This document shows, in pieces, positions 54,633-62,660 of a stretch of DNA of 64,000 nt (position 1 is the first letter of the stretch; every line of letters starts with the position of its first letter). The position numbers were made by a program, and so were the translations under genes. This DNA is from Hyphomicrobium methylovorum. Lineage in GTDB: Bacteria > Pseudomonadota > Alphaproteobacteria > Rhizobiales > Hyphomicrobiaceae. The notes under the pieces are model-generated. The model saw only the letters and a list, made by a program, of their open reading frames with translations, ran no database searches and was not told the origin of the DNA. The stretch spans positions 1,833,501 to 1,897,500 of the forward strand of contig NZ_QHJE01000001.1 in the NCBI RefSeq assembly GCF_013626205.1. Direction: 5' to 3'.

Positions 54633-54689
54633 TCGGGACTAGATTAGCGACCTGCGTTCAATGCTCGCCATTCTTCTTTGCCCTCTCCC

Positions 54690-54718
54690 CTTTTTCGCGG
54701 CGCCTCCGACTCCTATAT
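54690..54718 (+). promoter_or_regulatory. Possible RpoH-type promoter of clpB
   Basis: CTTTTT (54690-54695), a 16-base spacer and CCTATAT (54712-54718) resemble the alphaproteobacterial sigma-32 pattern CTTG-N17-CCTATnT; the -35 is imperfect. clpB is a classical heat-shock gene, which fits. Confidence 0.35.
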
Positions 54719-54831
54719 CGCTAACGGGTGACGGCGATGATGCCTATTCTAGGGTCATGGACGCGCTCGATTTGAAATTGCATGGCATGTCTTTCGCGCC
54801 AGTGGGCGGACGACGTGGCTGGAGGTGAAGT

Positions 54832-57426
54832 ATGAATTTCGAACGTTACACGGACCGCGCCAAAGGTTTCATTCAGTCGGCGCAATCTCTGGCTCTCAGA
54901 GAAAATCACCAGCAAGTTACACCTGAGCATCTTCTGAAAGTTCTGCTCGACGATCCCGAAGGATTGGCGAGTGGGTTGATCGGACGTGCGGGCGGCGACG
55001 CGCGGCGGGCGCTGACGGCCGTCGAACTCGCGCTTGGCAAGAAGCCAAAAGTTACGGGCGGATCTGGCGGCGTTTATGTCTCGCCGGAGAGCGCGCGGCT
55101 ATTCGATGCCGTGGAGAAGCTGGCGGACAAGGCGAGCGACAAATTCGTAACCGCAGAGCGGTTGCTTCTGGCGCTGGCGCTCGACACTTCGACGGATGCC
55201 GGACGCGCGTTGTGCGATGCCGGTGTGACCGCGGAGAAGCTCAACGGGGCCATCAACGACATTCGCAAGGGCCGCACGGCTGACACCGCGTCGGCGGAGC
55301 AGGCTTACGATGCGTTGAAGCGGTATTCGCGCGACCTGACGGAAGCAGCGTCGAACGGCAAGCTCGATCCGGTTATCGGCCGTGACGAAGAAATTCGCCG
55401 GACGATCCAGGTTCTGTCGCGCCGGACCAAGAATAATCCCGTGCTGATCGGTGAGCCCGGCGTCGGTAAAACAGCGATTGCCGAAGGCTTGGCGCTGCGC
55501 ATCGTCAAAGGCGACGTTCCGGAAAGCCTCAAGGATAAGAAGCTCCTGTCTCTCGACATGGGCGCGCTGATCGCTGGCGCGAAGTATCGCGGCGAGTTTG
55601 AAGAGCGTTTGAAATCCGTTCTGTCGGAAGTCGAAGCCGAACAGGGGCGGGTTATTCTGTTCATCGACGAGCTGCATACGATCGTCGGCGCTGGCAAGTC
55701 CGAGGGCTCGATGGATGCGGGCAATCTGCTGAAGCCTGCGCTGGCCCGTGGCGAACTGCACTGCGTTGGCGCGACGACGCTCGACGAGTATCGCAAGCAT
55801 ATCGAAAAGGATGCGGCACTTGCTCGGCGATTCCAGCCGATCTTCGTCAACGAGCCGACCGTGGAGGATACGATTTCGATCCTGCGCGGCTTGAAGGAGA
55901 AGTATGAGCTGCATCACGGCGTGCGTATTACCGATAGCGCGCTTGTTGCGGCGGCGACGCTTTCGAACCGCTACATCACCGATCGCTTCCTTCCCGATAA
56001 GGCCATCGACCTTGTCGACGAAGCCTCTTCGCGTCTCCGGATGCAGGTCGACTCCAAGCCGGAGGAACTCGACGCGATCGATCGCGATCTCATGCAGATG
56101 ATGATCGAGCGGGAAGCCTTGAAAAAGGAGACGGACGCGGCATCGAAGGATCGCCTGGGGCGGCTTGAAAAGTCGATCGCTGAACTCGAAGAAAAATCGC
56201 AGGCGATGACGGCGCGCTGGGAGAGCGAGAAAAAGAAGCTCGGTTCGGCGCAGAAGCTCAAGGAAGAGCTCGATACGTTGCGCAACGCCCTTGAACAGGC
56301 GCAGCGCAAGGGTGATCTCGCGCGTGCGGGTGAGCTTCGCTATGGGCTCATTCCGGATCTCGAAAAGAAGATTTCTTCAATCGAGTCGCAGGAAGGCAAA
56401 GGCGCGATGGTCGAAGAGGCCGTTACGCCGGATCAGATCGCGGCCGTCGTGTCGCGCTGGACGGGCGTGCCGGTCGACAAGATGCTCGAAGGCGAGCGCG
56501 ACAAGCTGCTCAAAATGGAGGACGCGCTTTCCAAGCGTGTCATCGGGCAGAAGGAAGCGGTTATCGCGGTTTCGACTGCGGTGCGACGCGCACGCGCGGG
56601 GCTTCAGGATCCGAACCGGCCAATCGGCTCGTTCATGTTCCTTGGTCCGACGGGCGTCGGAAAGACCGAGCTGACGAAGGCGCTGGCCGGATTCTTGTTC
56701 GACGACGACACGGCGCTGATCCGTATCGATATGTCCGAATACATGGAGAAGCACTCGGTCGCGCGACTGATCGGTGCTCCGCCTGGTTATGTCGGCTATG
56801 AGGAAGGTGGCGCGCTGACGGAAGCGGTTCGCCGTCGGCCGTATCAGATCGTGCTGTTCGACGAGATCGAGAAGGCGCATCCCGATGTCTTCAACGTTCT
56901 GCTTCAGGTGCTCGACGATGGGCGGCTGACGGACGGTCAGGGACGCACGATCGACTTCAAGAACACGATTGTCATTCTGACGTCGAACATCGGTGCGGAG
57001 TATCTCGTCAACCAGAAGGAAGGCGAAGATACGGAAGCCGTTCGCGATGAGGTGATGGCGGAAGTGCGGGCAAAGTTCCGGCCGGAATTTTTGAACCGTC
57101 TCGACGACATCATTCTGTTCCATCGTCTGCAGCGGAGCGAGATGACGAAGATCGTCGATATCCAGCTCGCGCGTCTGCAGAAGTTGGTTGCGGAACGGAA
57201 AATCAAGATCGAGCTCGATGACGTGGCCCGGCAATGGCTCGCCAATCGCGGTTATGATCCGGCGTATGGTGCGCGTCCTTTGAAACGCGTGATCCAGCGG
57301 TACGTTCAGGATCCGCTCGCCGAGCAGATCCTGGCGGGTGGCGTTAAGGACGGCGACACGGTGCAGATTTCTGTCCGTGACGGCAATCTCACGATCAACG
57401 GCTGGCCGGTGAAGAACGCGGCTTAA
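54832..57426 (+). CDS. clpB: ClpB chaperone (protein disaggregase)
   Basis: An 864-residue AAA+ hexamer that pulls proteins out of aggregates with DnaK. Domain order: N-domain (1-140), first AAA+ with Walker A at 207-214 (GEPGVGKT), coiled-coil M domain (about 400-525) and second AAA+ with Walker A at 605-612 (GPTGVGKT) plus the C-terminal small domain. There is no ClpP-binding loop. GGAGGTG just upstream is a strong ribosome site. A terminator follows. Confidence 0.97.
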   Translation: MNFERYTDRAKGFIQSAQSLALRENHQQVTPEHLLKVLLDDPEGLASGLIGRAGGDARRALTAVELALGKKPKVTGGSGGVYVSPESARLFDAVEKLADKASDKFVTAERLLLALALDTSTDAGRALCDAGVTAEKLNGAINDIRKGRTADTASAEQAYDALKRYSRDLTEAASNGKLDPVIGRDEEIRRTIQVLSRRTKNNPVLIGEPGVGKTAIAEGLALRIVKGDVPESLKDKKLLSLDMGALIAGAKYRGEFEERLKSVLSEVEAEQGRVILFIDELHTIVGAGKSEGSMDAGNLLKPALARGELHCVGATTLDEYRKHIEKDAALARRFQPIFVNEPTVEDTISILRGLKEKYELHHGVRITDSALVAAATLSNRYITDRFLPDKAIDLVDEASSRLRMQVDSKPEELDAIDRDLMQMMIEREALKKETDAASKDRLGRLEKSIAELEEKSQAMTARWESEKKKLGSAQKLKEELDTLRNALEQAQRKGDLARAGELRYGLIPDLEKKISSIESQEGKGAMVEEAVTPDQIAAVVSRWTGVPVDKMLEGERDKLLKMEDALSKRVIGQKEAVIAVSTAVRRARAGLQDPNRPIGSFMFLGPTGVGKTELTKALAGFLFDDDTALIRIDMSEYMEKHSVARLIGAPPGYVGYEEGGALTEAVRRRPYQIVLFDEIEKAHPDVFNVLLQVLDDGRLTDGQGRTIDFKNTIVILTSNIGAEYLVNQKEGEDTEAVRDEVMAEVRAKFRPEFLNRLDDIILFHRLQRSEMTKIVDIQLARLQKLVAERKIKIELDDVARQWLANRGYDPAYGARPLKRVIQRYVQDPLAEQILAGGVKDGDTVQISVRDGNLTINGWPVKNAA

Positions 57427-57433
57427 TTGAATG

Positions 57434-57467
57434 AAGGGCGGTTTCTCTTTTGGAGGAGCCGCCCTTT
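57434..57467 (+). terminator. Intrinsic terminator after clpB
   Basis: AAGGGCGG (57434-57441) pairs with CCGCCCTT (57459-57466), with inner pairing TCTC/GGAG, and is followed by a short T run. It sits eight bases past the clpB stop. Confidence 0.75.
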
Positions 57468-57741
57468 CGATTCTGTATGCGGGTGGCCTTATTTCGTCGA
57501 CATGCCGCGCATGGGTGGCGCTAACGTTTTCAATCAAATCGAGATAAGTTTCCGAAACCCGCGAATTGGGCCGGGCGGGTGCGAATGGCTGGGCAAGCCT
57601 TTGTCTTGCCCCAACTCGTACAGTAGGGATGCCTATTCAAGGCCTTTGCAGTTTCGAGTCGGACGGCAGACATAATCAAGGCGTTGCCCGTGTCCCTCGC
57701 GTATTTCGCGGGCATCCCATCGACTTGGCCAGGACAAGCGC
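57468..57741. other. Intergenic region after clpB
   Basis: About 275 bases with no supported gene. A 7-bp perfect hairpin GGGCAAG (57591-57597) / CTTGCCC (57605-57611) has a 7-base loop. No clear promoter for the following gene was found. Confidence 0.4.
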
Positions 57742-58905
57742 GTGTTTCTCAATTCGCCTAAAACCAGCCTCGGACGGATAGTATTGCTCGCAATCGCGGG
57801 CCTCCTTGCCATGCCTGCCGACTACAGCCGCGCACAACCGGTTCCAGATTTGAGCGAAGGGCCGGGCGTGAGCGCGGATCAGATCGCCGATATCTTCAGC
57901 AAGGTCGGCGACCAGATCTATCAGGACTGCATCTTCGAACTTTCTCAGGAGCAGATCGAAGTTCAGACGGCGCTGGTGCAGGCCTACATCGATCAGGGCG
58001 CCAGCGGCGTCATTGCGCGGCGTCTGGCCGTCAAACAAATTCAGCCTCCGAAGCTATCCGATAGATGCGAGCAGGTTCGCCGCACGCCGCAGCCGCAAGT
58101 GCAACCAGAACCGGCTCCGGCTGCCAAATGGGATACGAAGCTCTCCGTTCCGAAAGAACCGAAAGACGCAAAGCTGCCTGCGGTGAAGCCGTTACCTGCA
58201 CCGAAGGCGCTGCCGTCGTCGGTGGTCTTGGCTGGCAGGAAAGGGCTGCCGCAATGGGATTGCGCGCCGGGCGTCGATTACGTGACGATCAAGCTCAATG
58301 GATATGATCGCAAGCTGACGGGCGGCGAAATCTGCAACCCATATGAAGATGTCGTGCGACAGGTGCCTGCATCGCTGCGCAGTTTTCGTTTGGGATACAC
58401 GATCAAGACAGGCCGACTTTTCGTCATCAGCAACGACAGCGACGCAAACGGCATGACGATCGCTTGGGGATTGTCGGGCCGGGACGTTTGCCGCAACAAT
58501 CCCGATCCGGATTGTTTTGCCGCGCGGGCTATCGGGCCGCTGCCGCCGGGCGAATATTCGTTCGCAGGCGATTCCGGATCGCGGGTGACCTGGGGTCCGA
58601 AAACGAAGCGGAATGTCGCCGGGATCTACTTGCGCAAGCTTTGGAACAGAGAGCGGTTCAGCCCGGCGCATACGGCGGCCATACTCGCGCGCGGGAATAT
58701 CGCCATCCATGTTCGTTTGAAGGGCGAGATGTCTGAAGCCTGCATCGGGCTGGAGCCATCGGGGTGGGCGTACGTCGCCTCGCTCATCAAGAGCAATCGC
58801 GCGACGAGCCTCAACGTTTATATCGATGAGCCGTATCCGCAAGTTGCGGAGAATCCGCCAGTGGTCGTCGCATCATCGTTTTCGCTTACGTCGCTCTTCA
58901 AGTAG
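57742..58905 (+). CDS. Exported protein with Tlde1/L,D-transpeptidase-like C-terminus
   Basis: A 387-residue protein from a GTG at 57742. A signal peptide covers about 1-31. Residues 35-110 are helical, and 110-160 form a Pro/Ala/Lys linker. The C-terminal domain (about 170-375) has GPLPPGEYSF and then IAIHVRLKGEMSEACIGL, with H323 and C334 spaced like the His/Cys pair of YkuD or Tlde1 (DUF2778) peptidoglycan enzymes. The fit is partial: the usual SxGC reads SEAC. If right, it acts on peptidoglycan in the periplasm. The last 8 bases overlap the convergent gene. Confidence 0.5.
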   Translation: MFLNSPKTSLGRIVLLAIAGLLAMPADYSRAQPVPDLSEGPGVSADQIADIFSKVGDQIYQDCIFELSQEQIEVQTALVQAYIDQGASGVIARRLAVKQIQPPKLSDRCEQVRRTPQPQVQPEPAPAAKWDTKLSVPKEPKDAKLPAVKPLPAPKALPSSVVLAGRKGLPQWDCAPGVDYVTIKLNGYDRKLTGGEICNPYEDVVRQVPASLRSFRLGYTIKTGRLFVISNDSDANGMTIAWGLSGRDVCRNNPDPDCFAARAIGPLPPGEYSFAGDSGSRVTWGPKTKRNVAGIYLRKLWNRERFSPAHTAAILARGNIAIHVRLKGEMSEACIGLEPSGWAYVASLIKSNRATSLNVYIDEPYPQVAENPPVVVASSFSLTSLFK

Positions 58906-59548
58906 CGCGGCGATCGAGAACCACGTGCGTCGCGTTTTCACTCGCGACGTGTTCGGTGACGGCGAAGCCGAGCGACGGCAGGTCTACGTCGGAAAACAGA
59001 GCTTCGCCTCTTCCCAGAACGACGGGTGACATCGCGAGGTGCATTTCATCGATCGCGCCGAGTTCGAGGTATTGACGAACCGTCGAGACGCCTCCGCCGA
59101 TTTTTATGTCCCGTTCTCCTGCTGCGGATTTTGCGAGGGCAAGAGCTGCTTCGATGCCATCGGTGACGAAATGGAATGTGGTCCCGCCGTCCATCTCCAC
59201 TGGCGGGCGGGGAAAGTGCGTCAGGACGAAGACCGGCGCATGATAGGGCGGGTTCGTTCCCCACCAGCCGTTCCAAGTTTCGTCGGGCCAAGGTCCGCGG
59301 ATTGGACCGAACATGTTGCGGCCAAGGATGAACGCGCCGAAATTTTCCATTGAGCGGCGCGCGTAGTCTTCGTCGACTCCGTCAAGGCCGCCGTCTTCGC
59401 CGATCATTACGCGGAAGGCCTTCGTTCCGAACATCCATTTGTGAAGTTCCATGCCGCGTAGGCCCAACGGATGGTCGAGGCTCTGGTCAGGTCCGGCTCC
59501 GAAACCATCGATGGATATCGAAAACCCTCTCACGCAGACTTTGGACAT
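58898..59548 (-). CDS. Dihydrofolate reductase-family (RibD C-terminal-like) protein
   Basis: A 216-residue protein with the DHFR/RibD-C fold: an N-terminal strand with SISIDGFGAGPDQS, GAFILGRNMFG near residue 90, then IKIGGGVSTVRQYLELGAIDEMHL and SPVVLGRGEALF. The family includes NADPH-dependent reductases of unknown substrate; it is not a true folate FolA. It converges on and overlaps the preceding gene by 8 bases. Confidence 0.8.
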   Translation of the reverse strand: MSKVCVRGFSISIDGFGAGPDQSLDHPLGLRGMELHKWMFGTKAFRVMIGEDGGLDGVDEDYARRSMENFGAFILGRNMFGPIRGPWPDETWNGWWGTNPPYHAPVFVLTHFPRPPVEMDGGTTFHFVTDGIEAALALAKSAAGERDIKIGGGVSTVRQYLELGAIDEMHLAMSPVVLGRGEALFSDVDLPSLGFAVTEHVASENATHVVLDRRAT

Positions 59549-59708
59549 CGTTTGGATTTCCCTACGGTTTTGCGCGATTTTATTATCGAACGGCTAGCCT
59601 TGGCGCGATGTTTTTTTGCCTGGGAATGGCAATTGGGATTGTTGGCAGTTGTCTTATTTGTAAGGTCGGAGACCGGAACTCCGTTCGGCAAAGATCGGTT
59701 TCGTCGTC

Positions 59709-60149
59709 ATGAAACAGCGCATCAAAGTTCCTTCCCTTCGATCAGCGATCGTCATCGGCGCATTGGCTGCCAGTGTTGGGATGCTCGGCCTGACAGCGGC
59801 GAGCGTGGCGCAAGGTAATTCCGACGATCTCGAACTGGCTTTCAATGGTCATTGTCGCGAGTGCCATGCGTTCGATAAGGGCGACAATCGCTTGGGGCCG
59901 ACGCTCTATGGCGTGGTCGGGCGTAAGGCCGGAATCGTTCCGGGGTTCGCGTATTCGGATTCACTGAAGGGTTCGAATATCGTCTGGGACGAGAAGACTC
60001 TCGATCAGTGGATCGCCGATCCCAACGCGGTTATTCCCGGCAACAATATGGGTTCGCTGTTCAGCGGACTTCCGGATGCAAAGGAGCGAGCGAAAATCAT
60101 CGCCTTCCTGAAGCAAGATACGACGATGAAACAACCCGGCAAGAAATGA
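59709..60149 (+). CDS. Class I cytochrome c (c2-like)
   Basis: A 146-residue exported electron carrier. A signal peptide spans about 1-35 (cleavage near SVAQG). The heme motif CRECH is C49-C52-H53, and the axial Met is M114 in GNNMGSLF. The length and the GDNRLGPTLYGVVGRKAG segment fit the c2/mitochondrial-type family that serves bc1 and oxidases. It has no partner gene beside it. Confidence 0.92.
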   Translation: MKQRIKVPSLRSAIVIGALAASVGMLGLTAASVAQGNSDDLELAFNGHCRECHAFDKGDNRLGPTLYGVVGRKAGIVPGFAYSDSLKGSNIVWDEKTLDQWIADPNAVIPGNNMGSLFSGLPDAKERAKIIAFLKQDTTMKQPGKK

Positions 60150-60156
60150 GCTTGCG

Positions 60157-60408
60157 CTAGCGGCGTGAGTGGCCGCGACGATAGTGATTGCGGTGCCGGT
60201 AGCAGCGTTTCGCACCGATCTTGCACGCGATCCTAGGTCCTTGCGTGTAGCCGATGACGCCGCCCGCGACGAGGCCCACCGGACCGAAAATCAGTCCTCC
60301 TGCGGCTCCGCCGAGAATTGCGTCTGTCGTGCGTTCGTGCGCGCTGACCGGAGCGGTTGCAAGCATGAGGCCTGCTGTTACGGCGATCAATCCTGCAAAA
60401 GCTTTCAT
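60157..60408 (-). CDS. Small exported glycine-zipper protein
   Basis: An 83-residue protein from the ATG at 60408 (GGGAG upstream; the longer start at 60435 is unlikely). A signal peptide covers about 1-23 (cleavage near VSAHE). Residues 30-58 are a glycine zipper, AILGGAAGGLIFGPVGLVAG and then GVIGYTQG, which can insert in membranes or pack helices. The tail is basic with two Cys. It ends 7 bases from the convergent cytochrome c gene. Confidence 0.7.
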   Translation of the reverse strand: MKAFAGLIAVTAGLMLATAPVSAHERTTDAILGGAAGGLIFGPVGLVAGGVIGYTQGPRIACKIGAKRCYRHRNHYRRGHSRR

Positions 60409-60540
60409 CGGCGGTCTCCCCTCGTTGTTTCGCACACTGCGTCGCTCAGCAAAAACGTAAAGGAAATCGGGCTGATTCGCACAGTTCGGGTGAGCGTCCA
60501 GAGTGGGCGTGACGAATTTGTGTTGTACTCATTTATCGGA

Positions 60541-60582
60541 AAATGCGTGCCGCGAACGATGTCAGTTCATTCGCGGCACGCA
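60541..60582 (-). terminator. Intrinsic terminator of the glyoxalase-fold gene
   Basis: A perfect 13-bp stem (60544-60556 with 60570-60582) has a 13-base loop. On the minus strand it is followed by TTTT (AAAA at 60540-60543 region on the plus strand), 20 bases past the stop at 60602. Confidence 0.8.
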
Positions 60583-60601
60583 TCGGTAGGACGTGCGCTG
60601 G

Positions 60602-60979
60602 CTAAATGGGCTGACCAACGTCGATGCGATTGCCGTCCGGGTCCGCGAAAACAAAAGCGCGCAGACCGTAATCTTTGTTCTGCAACTTTTTGATGACGCG
60701 CATTCCGTGTTTTTGACAAAGCGCGTGCAGGGCGTCGACATCGTGCACCATCAGATGCGCGACATTGAACGCGGCAGGCTTGTGATTGGGCTGAAGCGTG
60801 AGATGCACTTCGGCCTGATCGCGTTTCAAAATCACGAAGCCAACTGGATTGCCGTTTTCAAATGTCGATTTGAATCCGAGAACGCCTATGTAGAAATCGC
60901 GTGCGCGTTGAATGTCCGTAACGGGCAGCATGGCGGCAATTCGGCCGAACCGAATGCCATGATCGGCGGTGTCTTGCAT
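60602..60979 (-). CDS. Glyoxalase/bleomycin-resistance (VOC) family protein
   Basis: A 125-residue vicinal-oxygen-chelate fold protein from the ATG at 60979, which has AAGG seven bases upstream; the earlier start at 61072 is unlikely. It has MLPVTDIQRARDFYIGVLGF at the front and VFADPDGNRIDVGQP at the end, the two halves of the paired beta-alpha-beta-beta-beta motif. Only part of the metal ligands of glyoxalase I is visible, so the activity (lyase, drug binding or other) is open. Confidence 0.85.
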   Translation of the reverse strand: MQDTADHGIRFGRIAAMLPVTDIQRARDFYIGVLGFKSTFENGNPVGFVILKRDQAEVHLTLQPNHKPAAFNVAHLMVHDVDALHALCQKHGMRVIKKLQNKDYGLRAFVFADPDGNRIDVGQPI

Positions 60980-61226
60980 CGTAAGACCTTGGGTGGAAAA
61001 GCGCCGAGACGTAACGGGCGGTGCCGGCCGGCTCTTTGCTTGTCTTGTTGAGTTCGATGAGACGGTGCCCACGGGAGCGTCTAATTTAGCGGGACGTCGC
61101 GATCTGGGAAATAGGCTTTCGTAGGCGATCTTATGCTTCCGTCGTGTTCAGAAGCGGTTGCGGAACGGCCTATTCGATGCGTGTTGTTCGGTTTAAGTAA
61201 GCAACGGGACAGTGGGATAGACGCGA

Positions 61227-62618
61227 ATGGATTTTCTCGTCGTTATCGCGGCGCTGGTATTTCTGATGACCGCGGCCTATCGCGGTTACAGCGTCATCCT
61301 ATTCGCACCGATTGCAGCGCTTGGGGCGGTTCTGCTTACTGAGCCCGCAGCGGTAGCGCCTGCATTCAGCGGCCTCTTCATGGAGAAGATGGCTGGCTTC
61401 GTGAAGCTGTATTTTCCCGTGTTTCTGCTTGGTGCGATTTTCGGCAAGGTCATCGAGCTTGCAGGATTCGCGCGCGCGATCGTCGCGAGTACGGTGACGC
61501 TTCTTGGACGCGAACGGGCGATACTGGCCATCGTGCTCGTCGCGGCGCTGCTGACGTATGGCGGCGTGTCACTGTTTGTCGTGGTGTTCGCGGTCTATCC
61601 GTTCGCGGCGGAGTTGTTCCGGCAGAGCAATATTCCGAAGCGATTGATCCCGGCGACCATCGCGCTCGGCGCTTTCACATTCACGATGGATTCCCTGCCG
61701 GGAACACCGCAGATCCAAAACATCATCCCGACGACGTTCTTCAAAACAACGGCGTGGGCGGCGCCCGTGCTTGGCGTGATCGGGTCGCTTTTCATTCTTG
61801 TTTCGGGTCTTGCCTTTCTCGAGTGGCGGCGTCGATCCGCTTTTGCCGCCGGCGAAGGGTATGGCGAAAATCATCTGAATGAACCGGAAACTGCTGCGGT
61901 TGCTGGTGGTGTCCATCCGGGCATTGCGATCCTTTCGCTGATCATTGTCGGCGTGGCAAGCAAGGTCCTGACCCTCGCGATACCGGCGTTTTATGGCGCA
62001 AAATTCGAGACTGTTCTGACGCCTGGCGGGAAGCCGGTGACGGCGGACGTCGAAGCATTGACAGCACTCTGGGCCGTCGAAGGCGCGCTTGTTCTTGGCA
62101 TCCTGACGGTTCTTCTTTTCGCGTGGCGAGCCGTTTCGGCGAACTTCGCTGAGGGTTCGAAGACCGCTGTCGGTGGAGCGTTGCTGGCGGCGATGAACAC
62201 GGCGTCGGAGTATGGATTTGGCGCGGTGATCGCGGCTTTGCCGGGATTTGCGACGATCGCTCACGCGCTAAGGGCGATCCCAAATCCGCTCGTCAACGAA
62301 GCGATTACGGTGACGACTCTCGCTGGCATCACCGGTTCGGCATCAGGCGGGCTGAGCATTGCGCTCGGGGCGATGTCCGAACAATTCGTGGCGTCGGCTG
62401 ACGCTGCCGGAATTCCCATGGAGGTGCTGCATCGGGTTGCCGCGATGGCATCGGGCGGGATGGATACGCTGCCGCACAACGGCGCGGTCATCACGCTGCT
62501 TGCGGTGACGGGACTAACGCATCGCCAGTCTTACAAGGATATTTTCGCGATCACCTGCATAAAGACGCTCGCGGTGTTTGTCGTCATAGGCGTCTATTAT
62601 GCGACGGGTTGGATCTGA
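61227..62618 (+). CDS. GntP-family permease
   Basis: A 463-residue integral membrane transporter with about 12-13 helices. FTMDSLPGTPQIQNIIP and SGGLSIALGAMSEQF plus ASGGMDTLPHNGAVITLLAV match the GntP/gluconate-citrate-hydroxyacid permease family, likely a proton symporter. Substrate could be gluconate, a hydroxyacid or 3-hydroxybutyrate; no catabolic gene is beside it to decide. Confidence 0.85.
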   Translation: MDFLVVIAALVFLMTAAYRGYSVILFAPIAALGAVLLTEPAAVAPAFSGLFMEKMAGFVKLYFPVFLLGAIFGKVIELAGFARAIVASTVTLLGRERAILAIVLVAALLTYGGVSLFVVVFAVYPFAAELFRQSNIPKRLIPATIALGAFTFTMDSLPGTPQIQNIIPTTFFKTTAWAAPVLGVIGSLFILVSGLAFLEWRRRSAFAAGEGYGENHLNEPETAAVAGGVHPGIAILSLIIVGVASKVLTLAIPAFYGAKFETVLTPGGKPVTADVEALTALWAVEGALVLGILTVLLFAWRAVSANFAEGSKTAVGGALLAAMNTASEYGFGAVIAALPGFATIAHALRAIPNPLVNEAITVTTLAGITGSASGGLSIALGAMSEQFVASADAAGIPMEVLHRVAAMASGGMDTLPHNGAVITLLAVTGLTHRQSYKDIFAITCIKTLAVFVVIGVYYATGWI

Positions 62619-62660
62619 GCATTGCGAGCTGCGACGTGTGCTGTGCGCCAGCTTGAGCGC

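Larger units (their letters stand above)
54410..54831. other. Intergenic region upstream of clpB
   Basis: About 420 bases without a supported gene. It holds a long imperfect hairpin (54509-54580), an inverted repeat (54618-54632) and a possible heat-shock promoter (54690-54718), listed separately. AT-rich stretches occur at 54470-54490. Confidence 0.5.
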
